From: Defluviitaleaceae bacterium
GTDB taxonomy: Bacteria; Bacillota; Clostridia; Lachnospirales; WRAX01
Assembly: GCA_009780485.1 (NCBI GenBank)
Contig: WQZZ01000006.1
Location: forward strand, 1-40,715
Direction of reading: 5' to 3'
DNA length: 40,715 nucleotides
Positions 31,354 through 40,590 of the stretch are shown here, one piece after another. Both the position numbers and the translations under genes were made by a program. The notes beneath the pieces are model-generated. The model was not told the DNA's origin and did not search any database. It was given only the letters and a program-made list of their open reading frames with translations. How positions within the stretch are numbered: the stretch's first letter is position 1; each line of letters begins with the position of its first letter.

Positions 31354-31818
31354 TTGAATAACAAAAGGCTGGCTGATGCACTAAGCGTAACGGAAGACGC
31401 TGTTGAGGATGTATACAAAGCCATGTTCAAAGTATCACAGCAAGATAGGCAGAGGAACTGCGGTTCTTGCAGGTTCGAGATTTGCGAACAAATGGTGGCT
31501 GCCATAATCCTAGGCACGAGAAACAAAGAGGATTGCTCTCATTATATGGAGGTGCAATCAAAAGTAGACTTTCTGAAAGAAAGAAAAGCAAGGCTTTATG
31601 CACTTTTGGATTATGTTGCGGATATTTCCAAAAATTTGGAGGTCGTTGTCCGTGATGCGTGCAAGGAGGCAGAGGAACTAAACAGGCTTCAAAGCATTAT
31701 AGAAACGGCTTATTGTGATGTTGATGGCAAAGAGGATGCCATGCTAGGTTTCGCTTCTGTCGAGGAGGACATCGAAAGGCTAAGGAAATTGACCCAGATG
31801 TTTAAGCTGGGGGAATGA
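31354..31818 (+). CDS. Small Fe-S cluster protein (PF04060-like motif) upstream of receptor
   Basis: A 154-residue soluble protein. Residues 36-61 carry four cysteines spaced C-x2-C-x4-C-x16-C (CGSCRFEIC ... DC), the pattern of the 4Fe-4S domain (FeS, PF04060) seen in hydrogenase-like and corrinoid proteins. The rest is strongly helical and charged (about 70-150), likely a coiled coil. It begins with TTG, with AAAGGAAG ten bases before, and ends 106 bases before a chemotaxis receptor on the same strand. I infer a redox-responsive partner of that receptor or of the kinases nearby; this is from position only. The helical tail could be a dimerisation element. No full-length family is recognised. 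Confidence 0.75.
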   Translation: MNNKRLADALSVTEDAVEDVYKAMFKVSQQDRQRNCGSCRFEICEQMVAAIILGTRNKEDCSHYMEVQSKVDFLKERKARLYALLDYVADISKNLEVVVRDACKEAEELNRLQSIIETAYCDVDGKEDAMLGFASVEEDIERLRKLTQMFKLGE

Positions 31819-31924
31819 GCAATTACGCAACAAGTAGCTTTAAGGCATACCATAAAACGTGCTAAAGTATATGCGACAGGTTCATGGTTGGTAAAAAATT
31901 AGAATATTTTAGGAGGAATGAAAA

Positions 31925-34321
31925 TTGTTTAGGAACATGAAAATTGGGATGAGGGTAAGTTTGGGTTTTGCTGTCGTTACTGCGATTGCTGTTGTTATTG
32001 TCTTGTTTAGCTTGCGAACCATTAGGACGGTAAACGACGAATATGCAAATATAATAACGGGCGCAAGTGAAAGAGTCCAAATCATTTTGCAAATACCCAC
32101 AGAGGTTACAAACATCCGTCGAATTGCAACCACAATTGCTTGGAGAGCAGGCGACGTACAAGCCGTGTCGGGTCTGCGAACGGAATTAGATGTGGTAAAT
32201 AGTAACATAGAGGTTTTACTTGATGAGTTTAGGGCTAATATCCTTGCGGATACCTTGCTGGATGACATAGCTAGGAATAGTTACTTGCGAAGTGCAGATG
32301 AGCTGTGGGGCTTAGTCATGTATTACGAAACAAACATCAGCGTACCTGTGGTGGCTGCCGCCCTTTTAGGTGACGAAGAAACTGTTTTAACATTTGCCGC
32401 TGCGGGTGGTCCAGTTGTGGCAGGCATGACAGAGATTTACACCTACATCATCTCACGCTCCCAACAACTTGTAAGTGACACTTACAATGACCTAAACAGC
32501 ACTACAAGTACCACATGGTTTGTTATACTAATCATATCCGTTATTGGTGTGATTGTAGTTGCTACCATTGCAGTTTTAATTATTCGCTCCATTACAAAAC
32601 CTCTTAAAAAGGTTGTGCAAGCTCTTTATGATGTGTCCAAAGGTAAAGTTAATGTTAACATTGATACAAGAAATGTTAACAAAGATGAAGTTGGACAACT
32701 TTATGATTCGCTTTTGGAAATCACAAAGTCTTTGGGTATGTTAACCAAAGACTTTGATGAAATGGACGTTGCTGTGCGAAGTGGTTTGACCCATTACAGG
32801 ATTGTCGATGCCAACCTCGAAGGTGCTTTTGGCAATATTGTATCTAAAGCAAATTCTTTAATTCATGATTACGAATATATGCTCGACCTTATTTCGGAAC
32901 CATTTGCATTGATTGACAGTAAAATGAGGGTTAGGCATATAAACAAAGCAACCAGAAAGCTGATGGGTCTTGAGGATGCAAGTTGGGACAGAATTGTGGG
33001 TATGCACGTAAACGACTGTATGCACGGCGATATAGCGGGCAATCCAGCCACTTTGAAAGCTTTTGCCGATGGAAGTCCCCAATTGGAATTTGACATACAA
33101 TTGGAAGTTGGCGGGCAGATGTTAGATTTTGAATATAACTGCTTGCCCTTTAAGTACGACGACGGGCTTTCTGGTGCTGTAATTTTGATGACCAACCTTT
33201 CCCATATCAGAAGCGCACAAAGGCGCAATGAAAGGGTAAACGCCTATCAGGGCGAACGTACCAAGATTTTCAAAAGCACGCTTATTTCGGCTCTCGAAAG
33301 TGGTAATTTGGATATAAACTTCCCGAAAAGCACTTACGACGAGGACACAAAGGGGATAGCACAGGATTATGATTCTGTTGAGGAAGTTGTACACAATTCC
33401 ATTGGCACAATTAAGAGCTATGTAGACGAGATAACGGCAAAGCTTGGAGAAATTGCAGATAACAATTTTGATGTGAGTATCGACCGTGAGTATATGGGAG
33501 ATTTTAGCTCCATAAAAGATTCTATTGGTATGATTGTAGAATCTGTTGGTTCGCTTGTTTCTGAAATCCAATCTGCCACGTATAATGTGGAGGTGGGAGC
33601 GGGCGAAATAGCCCAGTCTGCACAAGTTCTAATGGCTAGTTTTGAAGAACAAGCTTCGTCAATGACAGAAGTGCGGGATGCGGTTGATGTTTTGACCGAA
33701 AAAACCCAGAAAAACGCCAATGACCTAAAATCCGCTGGTGGGCTTACCTTGGAAGTACAAAATGCCGCCGAGGATGGGGCGAAGCGTATGGAAGAAATGT
33801 CCAAAACCATGGAAGAAATAAAAATGTCTTCGGCTGAAATTGCAAAGGTTGCGAGTCTTATAGAGGACATTGCTTTCCAAACAAACCTTTTGGCACTAAA
33901 TGCTTCCGTTGAAGCTGCAAGGGCAGGGGAGCATGGTAAGGGCTTTGCCGTGGTGGCAGAAGAAGTGCGTAGTTTGGCGAGTAGAAGCTCTGATGCTGCA
34001 AAGAATGCGGCTGAAATTATTGCCAAATCTATTGAACGTGTGGACGGCGGGGTGTCGAAATCTGCACAGACAAAAGAAGCGTTGGATGGCATCGTAAAAA
34101 TGATGACCAATGCAACCACGGTTATGAGTGGTATAGCCCAAGTTTCTGGGGAGCAAGCGGAGGAAATAAGCCGAATTCAAAAAAATATTGATGCTATCTA
34201 CAGTGCCTCCACAGAAAATGCCGAGGCGGTACAAAGCAAAGCATCCGTTAGTGAGGAGCTTTCAGGGCAAGCGAATATGCTTATGGCTTTGGTGGATAGA
34301 TTTAGGATTGGCAAAAAATAA
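31925..34321 (+). CDS. Methyl-accepting chemotaxis protein with PAS-like domain
   Basis: A 798-residue receptor. Membrane helices lie at about 11-29 and 197-217; between them is a helical four-helix-bundle sensor (about 30-195) facing outward. Then come HAMP (about 218-270), a PAS-like domain (about 315-430, with [20 protein letters not shown]), a second HAMP-like linker and the signalling domain whose hairpin tip reads [21 protein letters not shown] (the core [20 protein letters not shown] is 20 residues) followed by [12 protein letters not shown]. It starts with TTG behind AGGAGG. No pentapeptide tether for CheR is visible at the C terminus. It links to CheA through CheW/CheV (cheV at 15733). 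The ligand is unknown. Confidence 0.95.
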   Translation: MFRNMKIGMRVSLGFAVVTAIAVVIVLFSLRTIRTVNDEYANIITGASERVQIILQIPTEVTNIRRIATTIAWRAGDVQAVSGLRTELDVVNSNIEVLLDEFRANILADTLLDDIARNSYLRSADELWGLVMYYETNISVPVVAAALLGDEETVLTFAAAGGPVVAGMTEIYTYIISRSQQLVSDTYNDLNSTTSTTWFVILIISVIGVIVVATIAVLIIRSITKPLKKVVQALYDVSKGKVNVNIDTRNVNKDEVGQLYDSLLEITKSLGMLTKDFDEMDVAVRSGLTHYRIVDANLEGAFGNIVSKANSLIHDYEYMLDLISEPFALIDSKMRVRHINKATRKLMGLEDASWDRIVGMHVNDCMHGDIAGNPATLKAFADGSPQLEFDIQLEVGGQMLDFEYNCLPFKYDDGLSGAVILMTNLSHIRSAQRRNERVNAYQGERTKIFKSTLISALESGNLDINFPKSTYDEDTKGIAQDYDSVEEVVHNSIGTIKSYVDEITAKLGEIADNNFDVSIDREYMGDFSSIKDSIGMIVESVGSLVSEIQSATYNVEVGAGEIAQSAQVLMASFEEQASSMTEVRDAVDVLTEKTQKNANDLKSAGGLTLEVQNAAEDGAKRMEEMSKTMEEIKMSSAEIAKVASLIEDIAFQTNLLALNASVEAARAGEHGKGFAVVAEEVRSLASRSSDAAKNAAEIIAKSIERVDGGVSKSAQTKEALDGIVKMMTNATTVMSGIAQVSGEQAEEISRIQKNIDAIYSASTENAEAVQSKASVSEELSGQANMLMALVDRFRIGKK

Positions 34322-34418
34322 AGCAAACGGATTGCTGTGAATTTATGGGTCTACCCCTGACCCACATTAAGTATGGTTTGTATGAGGTCGTAAACGACCG
34401 TCTAAAAACTATAAAATG

Positions 34419-34447
34419 TTGACAGGACAAATTAATTCTGCTATAAT
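34419..34447 (+). promoter_or_regulatory. Strong promoter for the giant hybrid kinase
   Basis: TTGACA (34419-34424), 17 bases, TATAAT (34442-34447). The leader of about 160 bases that follows contains the palindrome at 34491-34583. The preceding bases 34322-34418 hold only a short GGTCGTAAACGACC hairpin near 34386. Confidence 0.85.
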
Positions 34448-34490
34448 ATGATTTGTAATAATATGATATTCACAACATAACGAATTAGAC

Positions 34491-34583
34491 ATCGTCATTG
34501 CGAGCCTAAACCGCACCCTATCTTAACGACAAACCCTAGATTTTTGGGTTAAGAGGGTTGTGGGTTAGGCTCGCAATGACGAT
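34491..34583. repeat. Palindromic element ending ATCGTCATTGCGAG, in kinase leader
   Basis: ATCGTCATTGCGAGCCTAAAC (ends at 34511; first 20 bases are ATCGTCATTGCGAGCCTAAA) pairs with the complementary end at 34563-34583; inner arms continue with a few mismatches to a TAACGAC...GGGTTAAG loop. It shares its outer end with 833-918. It would form a long hairpin in the 5' leader 34 bases before the kinase start codon. Confidence 0.85.
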
Positions 34584-34616
34584 AACGAGGTTTTCATAAT
34601 GAGGGGGTACAATAAT

Positions 34617-37600
34617 ATGAAAAACCGAATTACTTTCGGTTTGGTTGTTGCGATGATAATGGGCATATCCATGCTCATTACTGGATGTGCAGGTCAGCCT
34701 CAGCAGGGCGTGTGGTTTGACACTTTCAGGGACATTCCTGGTGTTACACAAGAGCATATCGAGGCTATCGAGCATCTCAGAGAACAACATGACTATTTTG
34801 TATACGCCATGTTACCAAATGACGAAGCTTTTTTAGCGACAAACGGCGAGGTTCTCGGATTTGCAGCTCATATGAGCAATTGGCTTACAGAAATATTTGA
34901 CATCCCCTTCATCCCCACAATTGTCGAATGGACGGAGCTAATTGAAGGGCTGGAAAACGGCGACATACATTTTACGGGACAACTTACCCGCACCGATGAG
35001 CGGGAGCTTATCTACGCCATGACCGACCCCATTGTTCAGCGTTCGCTTACCATAGTTAGGGCGGTTGATGCCGAGCCGCTTTGGGACATCGTGGCAACCC
35101 GCCCGCCCCGTTTTATTTTTTATGCTGGCACAGTAACCGCTGGCATTTTAGAGAGTGCAAACGCCTTTGACTATTTTGAAGCCATTCACGTATATTACCC
35201 CGATGAAGTGGCCAGGTTGCTTCTAAATGGCGAAGCTGACGGTTTCATTGGTGATGGCGCACAAACCCTTTCCATTGCCTTTCCAGATTTTGTGGTGCAA
35301 CCTCTATACCCATTTGTATTTGGCTCCGCTTCTTTTTCTGCCCAAAACGAAGATTTATTTCTTTTGGTAGAAATAGTCCAAAAAGCTATGGAAAATGGTG
35401 GACTATCCATTTTGGCAGGACTATACTCGCAGGGTATAGAAGACTTTATGCGTCACAGGTTAGATTTGCTGCTTACCGATGAAGAAAGGGAGTTTATAGC
35501 AAACAACCCAGTGATACAAGTGGCACCACAATTTTACACCTACCCCATATCTTTCTTTAACAGATTCGAGCAAAGTTACCAAGGTATGGCTTTTGATATT
35601 TTGCATCAAGTGGAAGTTTTAACGGGATTACAATTTGAAGCACAGTACAGACATGGTGCAAGGATGCACGGTGTTATAGATTTGCTTGAAGCTGGAGAGG
35701 TGTCTGTTGCCATTGGTTCTTTTCGTCCTGAAATAGCTGCCGAAATGCCCGAAGGCATTTTATTTTCAAACCCCTTTTTTGCAGACCATTACGCAATGCT
35801 ATCTCGCTCAACTTTACCAAATATTGGTGTTAATGAAGTTATGTACACACGGGTTGGCGTGGTTACAAACACCATATATGAAACCCGATTTAACACACTT
35901 TTTCCAGACCACATAAATTTACTGTTATATCCCGACTTGGACACAATGTTCGATGCCCTTTATAACGGTGAAATCGACCTTGCATTTACCAGCCACAGCA
36001 GGCTTTTGCGTTTGACTAACTTCCATGAGTGGGTGGGCTTTAAGGCCAATATCATATTCGACGAACCCTATGACGTTATATTTTGCTTAGCGGAGGATGA
36101 GCATCTTCTGCTTTCCATCATCAACAAATCCCTGATGGTGATTGATACAGAATCTATTGTAAACGAATGGATGGGCAGAACCTTCGATTACACAACCATG
36201 CTGGCACAGGCACAACGCCCATGGTTTATTGGCATCATAGTCTTACTTGTTTCCGTACTTGCCCTATCAGCCGTTTTGGTAAATATACAACGCAATAAAG
36301 GGCGTGAGTTGCGAAAGTTGGTTTCCGAACGCACATCGGAACTGGAAGCGAGCATGGCAGAACTCAAGGAAATTGAGGAGTTAAACAGTTTAATTCTTAC
36401 ATCTTCGCCTTTTATTGTGAATATATGGGACGACACCCCAAGCCTTGTATCCACCAGTCAGCAAGCGGTGGAGATGTTTGGGCTTGACAACCAAGAACAG
36501 TATATCCAGCGTTTTCCAGAACTTTCCCCTGAGCATCAACCCTGCGGAACACCTTCTGGCGAAAAGGCAATAAACTTCGTCAAACAAGCTTTTGACGAAG
36601 GGCGGTCTCAATTTGAATGGATACACCAAAACCTAAATGGCGAACCCATACCAACAGAAGTTACCCTTGTGCGTTTTACCCGTAAAGGCAAGTATTTTGT
36701 TGCCGCATATACGGTTGATTTGCGACCCATAAAAGCCGCCCTTGAAAGCGAGCGAGAAGCGCATGAATTAACCCAAACCATTATTAATTCTGCACCTTTT
36801 GTAATAAATTTGTGGGACGATAATAGAAACCTTATATCAACAAGCCAACAAGCATTGGAGCTATATAATGTTTCAAGCGAGGAGGAATACATCAGGTATT
36901 TTCACAAGCTCTCCCCAAAGCATCAACCCTGTGGTGGTCTTTCGGAGGAGCTTGTTTCCGTACGCCTTAACGAAGCATACGAAAAAGGTTATTCTCGTTT
37001 CGAGTGGTTACATCTTACGTCGGAAGGCAAGCCCGTCCCAACAGAAATTACCTTAGTGCGTTTTGAAAGACGTGGCAAACCAATGATTGTTGCCTTTACC
37101 ACGGATTTAAGCATGGCTAAAGAAGCCATGCAAAGAGAGCGTGAGATGGAGCTAAAACTACAGGAGCAAGAGGTAAACGACCGCATCCAGCTTATGTTCG
37201 ATGATGCCCCTATGGCTGTAAACATTGTTGATGAAAACGGCAAGCTTGTTGACTGTAATGTAAATGGTGCGAAAATGTTTGGTTTTTCCGATAAGGAAGA
37301 ATTTATTGTTAGATTTAGGGAAGATGCCATGTCGCCTGAATATCAACCCTGTGGTTTATTGTCGAGGGAAAAATTCTTCCTAATGCTTAATGAAACCGCT
37401 GAAAACGGATATGTCCGTTTTGAATGGATGTGTATAGATGCAGATGGCGAGGAATTACCCACGGAAGTAACCACGGTGCGGATTGCTTATGAGGATACCT
37501 ATCAAGTGGTGGCGTATATCCGTGATTTACGTGAAATCAAAGCAAGCTTGGAAAAAGAGCAAGAAGCGATAGGACTTCAAAAGCAAATTTACGAATCAAA

Positions 37601-40166
37601 CCCCATCCCGTCAAGTTTGTGGAGCATGGAGCTGGAGCCTATGGACTGTAACGATGCTTTAGTCAAGCTATTAGGGCTGTCCAGCAGAGAAGGCTTTTTC
37701 GCAAATTTCCTTGAATTTAACCCGCCCACCCAACTCGGAGGGCTACCTACATTAGACGCAATTAAGGAAGCGGGTACGAAGACACTAGAAAACGGCTCTC
37801 ACCGTTTTCCGTGGACGTTTTTGGGTGCTGATGGTGAAGAAATACCTGGTGAAGCAACTGCTGTGTTCATAGATTCTGAAGATAAGAAATATCTTTCGGT
37901 ACACTTTATTGACATGCGACCCATTTATGCCGCCATGGAAAGGGAGCGGGAAGTTAATGAAATGGTTAGCACACTTTTGGAAACCGCCCCGCTGTTTATC
38001 GAAATTTGGGATGAGCAATTGAATTTAGTTGATTGTAACAATAAATTTTTGGAGATTTTTGGGTTGTCAAGTAAAGATGAGCTTTTTGAGAAATACGACG
38101 ACCTTTCTCCAGAATACCAGCCCTGCGGTATGACTTCGGAAGACAAGCTTAACGAACTTTTGAATCAGGCTTTGCAAGGACACCATGCCACATCCGAGTG
38201 GATGTCCCTTGACGCAAATGGCGAAGAATTGCCCCTTGAAACCACCTTTGTATATTTCACCCGTCAGGGCAGACGAAGCATAGTTGGATACAGCCATGAT
38301 TTGCGTCAAATTAAAAAGGCGATGTCGGAAATGCAACGCATAGAGGTGGCGGAGGAAAGCAATAGGGCAAAAAGCAGATTTTTAGCTAGGATGAGCCACG
38401 AAATACGCACGCCAATTACAGCGGTTATGGGCATTTCAGAAATACAATTGCGGAACACGGACCTGCCCCCTGTGGTAGAGGAGTCTTTTGCCAAAATTCA
38501 TAATTCGTCTGGTATGTTGCTAGGAATTATAAATGACATACTAGACCTTTCCAAAATTGAGGCGGGCAAAATGACTTTGTTGTGCGAAAAATACGCCGTG
38601 TCACATATGATTAATGATGTTGCCCACCTTCATTTTACGTTTGCGGGAAGCAAAAACATTGAGTTTCGTATAAATGTAGATGAAGATTTGCCAACCCATT
38701 TGATTGGCGATGCCCTTCGTATCGGGCAAATTATGAATAATATAATTTCTAATGCGTTTAAGTATACAGAATCTGGTGCTGTTGAACTGTCTTTGAGTTG
38801 CCAGTTGGATGGATTGCTAGAAAATCACGCAACCCTCGTTGTTTCCGTTAAGGACACGGGCATGGGTATGACTTCCCAGCAGTTGGATGAGTTGTATAGC
38901 GATTATACACGCTTCCACGAGAAATACAACCGCAATATAGGTGGCACAGGGCTTGGTATGTCAATTGCATACAGTCTACTACAAATGATGGATGCCCGCA
39001 TCGAAATTACAAGCGAGGTGGGCAAAGGCACAAATGTTGTCATGTACATACCGCAGGAAGTTGCTGGAAGTGAGGTTTTAGGCAAAGAAAAGGCACAGAA
39101 ACTGCAACGATTTGATGTGGGCGAGCGTAATTCCTCTAAAAGATTTGATTTTACACCAGAACCCATGCCTTATGGTAGTGTGCTGGTTGTTGATGATATT
39201 GAAGCTAATTTGTATGTGGCACAGGGTCTGTTGTCTTTTTACGACCTTAATATCGAAACCTGCGAAAGTGGGTATGAGGCGATAGAAAAGGTTAAGGGGG
39301 GCAAGGTTTACGACATTATATTTATGGACCAAATGATGCCTGGCATGGACGGCACCCAAACAATGCTGGAGCTGAGAGGTATGGGTTATACCCATCCTAT
39401 AGTTACGCTAACGGCAAATGCCCTTATAGGTCAGGCAGAGGTGTTTATGAAAGAGGGCTTTGATGGTTTTATTTCCAAGCCCATTCAGACAAGGCACCTA
39501 AATACTATTTTGGTTAAACATATACGGGATAAACAGCCGAAAGAAGTTATCGAAGCCGCCAAGGCATCAAGGGGTGATTTAAGGCATTTAGGTCAAGTTG
39601 ACATCAATGGCTTTCAAAATGACGCTGGGTTGATTGAAAAATTGCGGGGAGATTTTGCGAGGGGTCAAAAAAATACGCTTCGTGATTTGACTGGGGCATT
39701 GGATGCGGGCGACATAAAAACCGCCCATCTGTTGGCACATTCCCTTAAAGGTTTGGCTGGGCTAATTGGCGAAAACTCTTTGGTACAAATATCGGCTGAA
39801 GTGGAGCGTTTGTTGGCATCTGGTGAAACGCCATCGGTTGAACAGTTAAATGCTTTGGGGGTTGAATTGACAAGGGTGCTTAATGGCATAGGCAAGCCTA
39901 TGATTGATGCACCAACCAATGACGAGGAATTCGACAAAGATGCCACTATGGTGATACTTGAAAAACTTGAACCTTTGTTAAGGTCACGCAGTACAAACTC
40001 TGTTGATTTGGTTGAAGAACTTCGTCACATTCCAGAAGCCGCTGTATTAAACAGGCAAATTCAGTCCTTTGATTTCGGGGCGGCATTAAAAACCCTGAAT
40101 GTTCTAAAGGCAATTCTGAAGAACGATAATATCGCTTTAATGACCATTCACATCCTCAACAAATGA
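34617..40166 (+). CDS. Giant hybrid kinase: two solute-binding domains, five PAS-like repeats, receiver, HPt
   Basis: An 1849-residue sensor. An N-terminal signal with lipobox MLITGC (Cys about 24) precedes two SBP_bac_3-like solute-binding domains (about 45-285 and 305-530), then a membrane helix (about 535-555) and a coiled coil. Five PAS-like units (about 592-1235) follow, each near 125-130 residues, ending DLRxIKAAxE-like; units 1, 2, 3 and 5 carry SPEHQPCG-type motifs and unit 4 FNPPTQLGG. Then HisKA (MSHEIRTPI, His about 1261), HATPase (NAFKY, DTGMGM, GTGLGM), receiver (VVDDIEAN, Asp about 1571 in FMDQMMPG) and HPt (AHSLKGL, His about 1708). ATG 34617 follows AGGGGG; the earlier ATG lacks a site. 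The lipobox plus helix implies two anchors. The final codons are a unit of a tandem repeat. Confidence 0.93.
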   Translation: MKNRITFGLVVAMIMGISMLITGCAGQPQQGVWFDTFRDIPGVTQEHIEAIEHLREQHDYFVYAMLPNDEAFLATNGEVLGFAAHMSNWLTEIFDIPFIPTIVEWTELIEGLENGDIHFTGQLTRTDERELIYAMTDPIVQRSLTIVRAVDAEPLWDIVATRPPRFIFYAGTVTAGILESANAFDYFEAIHVYYPDEVARLLLNGEADGFIGDGAQTLSIAFPDFVVQPLYPFVFGSASFSAQNEDLFLLVEIVQKAMENGGLSILAGLYSQGIEDFMRHRLDLLLTDEEREFIANNPVIQVAPQFYTYPISFFNRFEQSYQGMAFDILHQVEVLTGLQFEAQYRHGARMHGVIDLLEAGEVSVAIGSFRPEIAAEMPEGILFSNPFFADHYAMLSRSTLPNIGVNEVMYTRVGVVTNTIYETRFNTLFPDHINLLLYPDLDTMFDALYNGEIDLAFTSHSRLLRLTNFHEWVGFKANIIFDEPYDVIFCLAEDEHLLLSIINKSLMVIDTESIVNEWMGRTFDYTTMLAQAQRPWFIGIIVLLVSVLALSAVLVNIQRNKGRELRKLVSERTSELEASMAELKEIEELNSLILTSSPFIVNIWDDTPSLVSTSQQAVEMFGLDNQEQYIQRFPELSPEHQPCGTPSGEKAINFVKQAFDEGRSQFEWIHQNLNGEPIPTEVTLVRFTRKGKYFVAAYTVDLRPIKAALESEREAHELTQTIINSAPFVINLWDDNRNLISTSQQALELYNVSSEEEYIRYFHKLSPKHQPCGGLSEELVSVRLNEAYEKGYSRFEWLHLTSEGKPVPTEITLVRFERRGKPMIVAFTTDLSMAKEAMQREREMELKLQEQEVNDRIQLMFDDAPMAVNIVDENGKLVDCNVNGAKMFGFSDKEEFIVRFREDAMSPEYQPCGLLSREKFFLMLNETAENGYVRFEWMCIDADGEELPTEVTTVRIAYEDTYQVVAYIRDLREIKASLEKEQEAIGLQKQIYESNPIPSSLWSMELEPMDCNDALVKLLGLSSREGFFANFLEFNPPTQLGGLPTLDAIKEAGTKTLENGSHRFPWTFLGADGEEIPGEATAVFIDSEDKKYLSVHFIDMRPIYAAMEREREVNEMVSTLLETAPLFIEIWDEQLNLVDCNNKFLEIFGLSSKDELFEKYDDLSPEYQPCGMTSEDKLNELLNQALQGHHATSEWMSLDANGEELPLETTFVYFTRQGRRSIVGYSHDLRQIKKAMSEMQRIEVAEESNRAKSRFLARMSHEIRTPITAVMGISEIQLRNTDLPPVVEESFAKIHNSSGMLLGIINDILDLSKIEAGKMTLLCEKYAVSHMINDVAHLHFTFAGSKNIEFRINVDEDLPTHLIGDALRIGQIMNNIISNAFKYTESGAVELSLSCQLDGLLENHATLVVSVKDTGMGMTSQQLDELYSDYTRFHEKYNRNIGGTGLGMSIAYSLLQMMDARIEITSEVGKGTNVVMYIPQEVAGSEVLGKEKAQKLQRFDVGERNSSKRFDFTPEPMPYGSVLVVDDIEANLYVAQGLLSFYDLNIETCESGYEAIEKVKGGKVYDIIFMDQMMPGMDGTQTMLELRGMGYTHPIVTLTANALIGQAEVFMKEGFDGFISKPIQTRHLNTILVKHIRDKQPKEVIEAAKASRGDLRHLGQVDINGFQNDAGLIEKLRGDFARGQKNTLRDLTGALDAGDIKTAHLLAHSLKGLAGLIGENSLVQISAEVERLLASGETPSVEQLNALGVELTRVLNGIGKPMIDAPTNDEEFDKDATMVILEKLEPLLRSRSTNSVDLVEELRHIPEAAVLNRQIQSFDFGAALKTLNVLKAILKNDNIALMTIHILNK

Positions 40167-40252
40167 AACGACCATTCACACCCCAAACAAATGATATGAC
40201 TATTAACATCCTCAACAAATGATATGACCATTGATATCCTCAACAAATGGTA
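40141..40252. repeat. Four tandem 28-bp repeats at the kinase 3' end
   Basis: Units start at 40141, 40169, 40197 and 40225, each like TGACCATTCACATCCTCAAC followed by AAATGATA. The first unit codes the kinase ending MTIHILNK and its stop; three lie downstream. The last unit runs into the TGGTAG end of the next element without a gap. Confidence 0.92.
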
Positions 40253-40350
40253 GGGGCGGGCATTGCCCGTCCTAGTTCGATTGGCAGTATTGTCCAAACC
40301 AAGTCACTAGTGCCAGCTAGACATGGGACGGGCAATGCCCGCCCCTACCA
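40248..40350. repeat. TGGTAGGGGC element (family A), copy 4
   Basis: 103-bp palindromic element with ends TGGTAGGGGCGGGCATTGCC and complement. Its middle (GATTGGCAGTATTGTCC) matches copy 1 and is inverted relative to copies 2 and 3. It begins in the last 28-bp unit and ends 44 bases before the promoter of leader B. Confidence 0.9.
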
Positions 40351-40394
40351 GGATGAGTGGTTATTAATATTGAAGTGCCGTTGTTAAAAAGTGC

Positions 40395-40423
40395 TTGACA
40401 ACGGTTAGATTTTCGTATATAAT
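40395..40423 (+). promoter_or_regulatory. Strong sigma-A promoter for leader B
   Basis: TTGACA (40395-40400), 17 bases, TATAAT (40418-40423): a perfect consensus, as for leader A. Confidence 0.88.
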
Positions 40424-40429
40424 GGCGAT

Positions 40430-40590
40430 ACGTGCTGGTTTTTCTGCAAAGAAAAAACGCAAGACAGGTTGTCGAAATTGAAACCTCACACCTGTCTTGC
40501 ACACAACCAGCCGAAAAAACGACCTAGGTGTATTATACACCACTTAGGTCTAATTTGCAACACCATTTTTAGACCTAGGAGGTGAACCAA
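40430..40590 (+). promoter_or_regulatory. Conserved structured 5' leader, copy B (candidate RNA switch)
   Basis: P1 pairs GCTGGTT (40434-40440) with AACCAGC (40505-40511). P2 pairs GCAAGACAGGT (40459-40469) with ACCTGTCTTGC (40490-40500); its loop ends in ACCTCAC. After AAAAAACGACCTAGG comes P3 (40521-40550). The 3' arm of P3 can instead form a stronger hairpin (40538-40584): CACC with GGTG and TTAGGTCTAA with TTAGACCTAG, closing a loop that begins TTTGCAACACCA and covering the ribosome site AGGAGGTGA. Every element of leader A is present in order, with different stem sequences, which supports the RNA structure. Confidence 0.78.

Noticed and set aside
33418-34119. 233-residue open frame opposite the chemotaxis receptor
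   Set aside because: Receptor signalling domains often leave long antisense frames; the serine/alanine-rich translation has no family look.
40141-40252. CRISPR array
   Set aside because: The four 28-base units are contiguous with no spacers, and no cas gene is near. No other spaced repeats were seen in the window.
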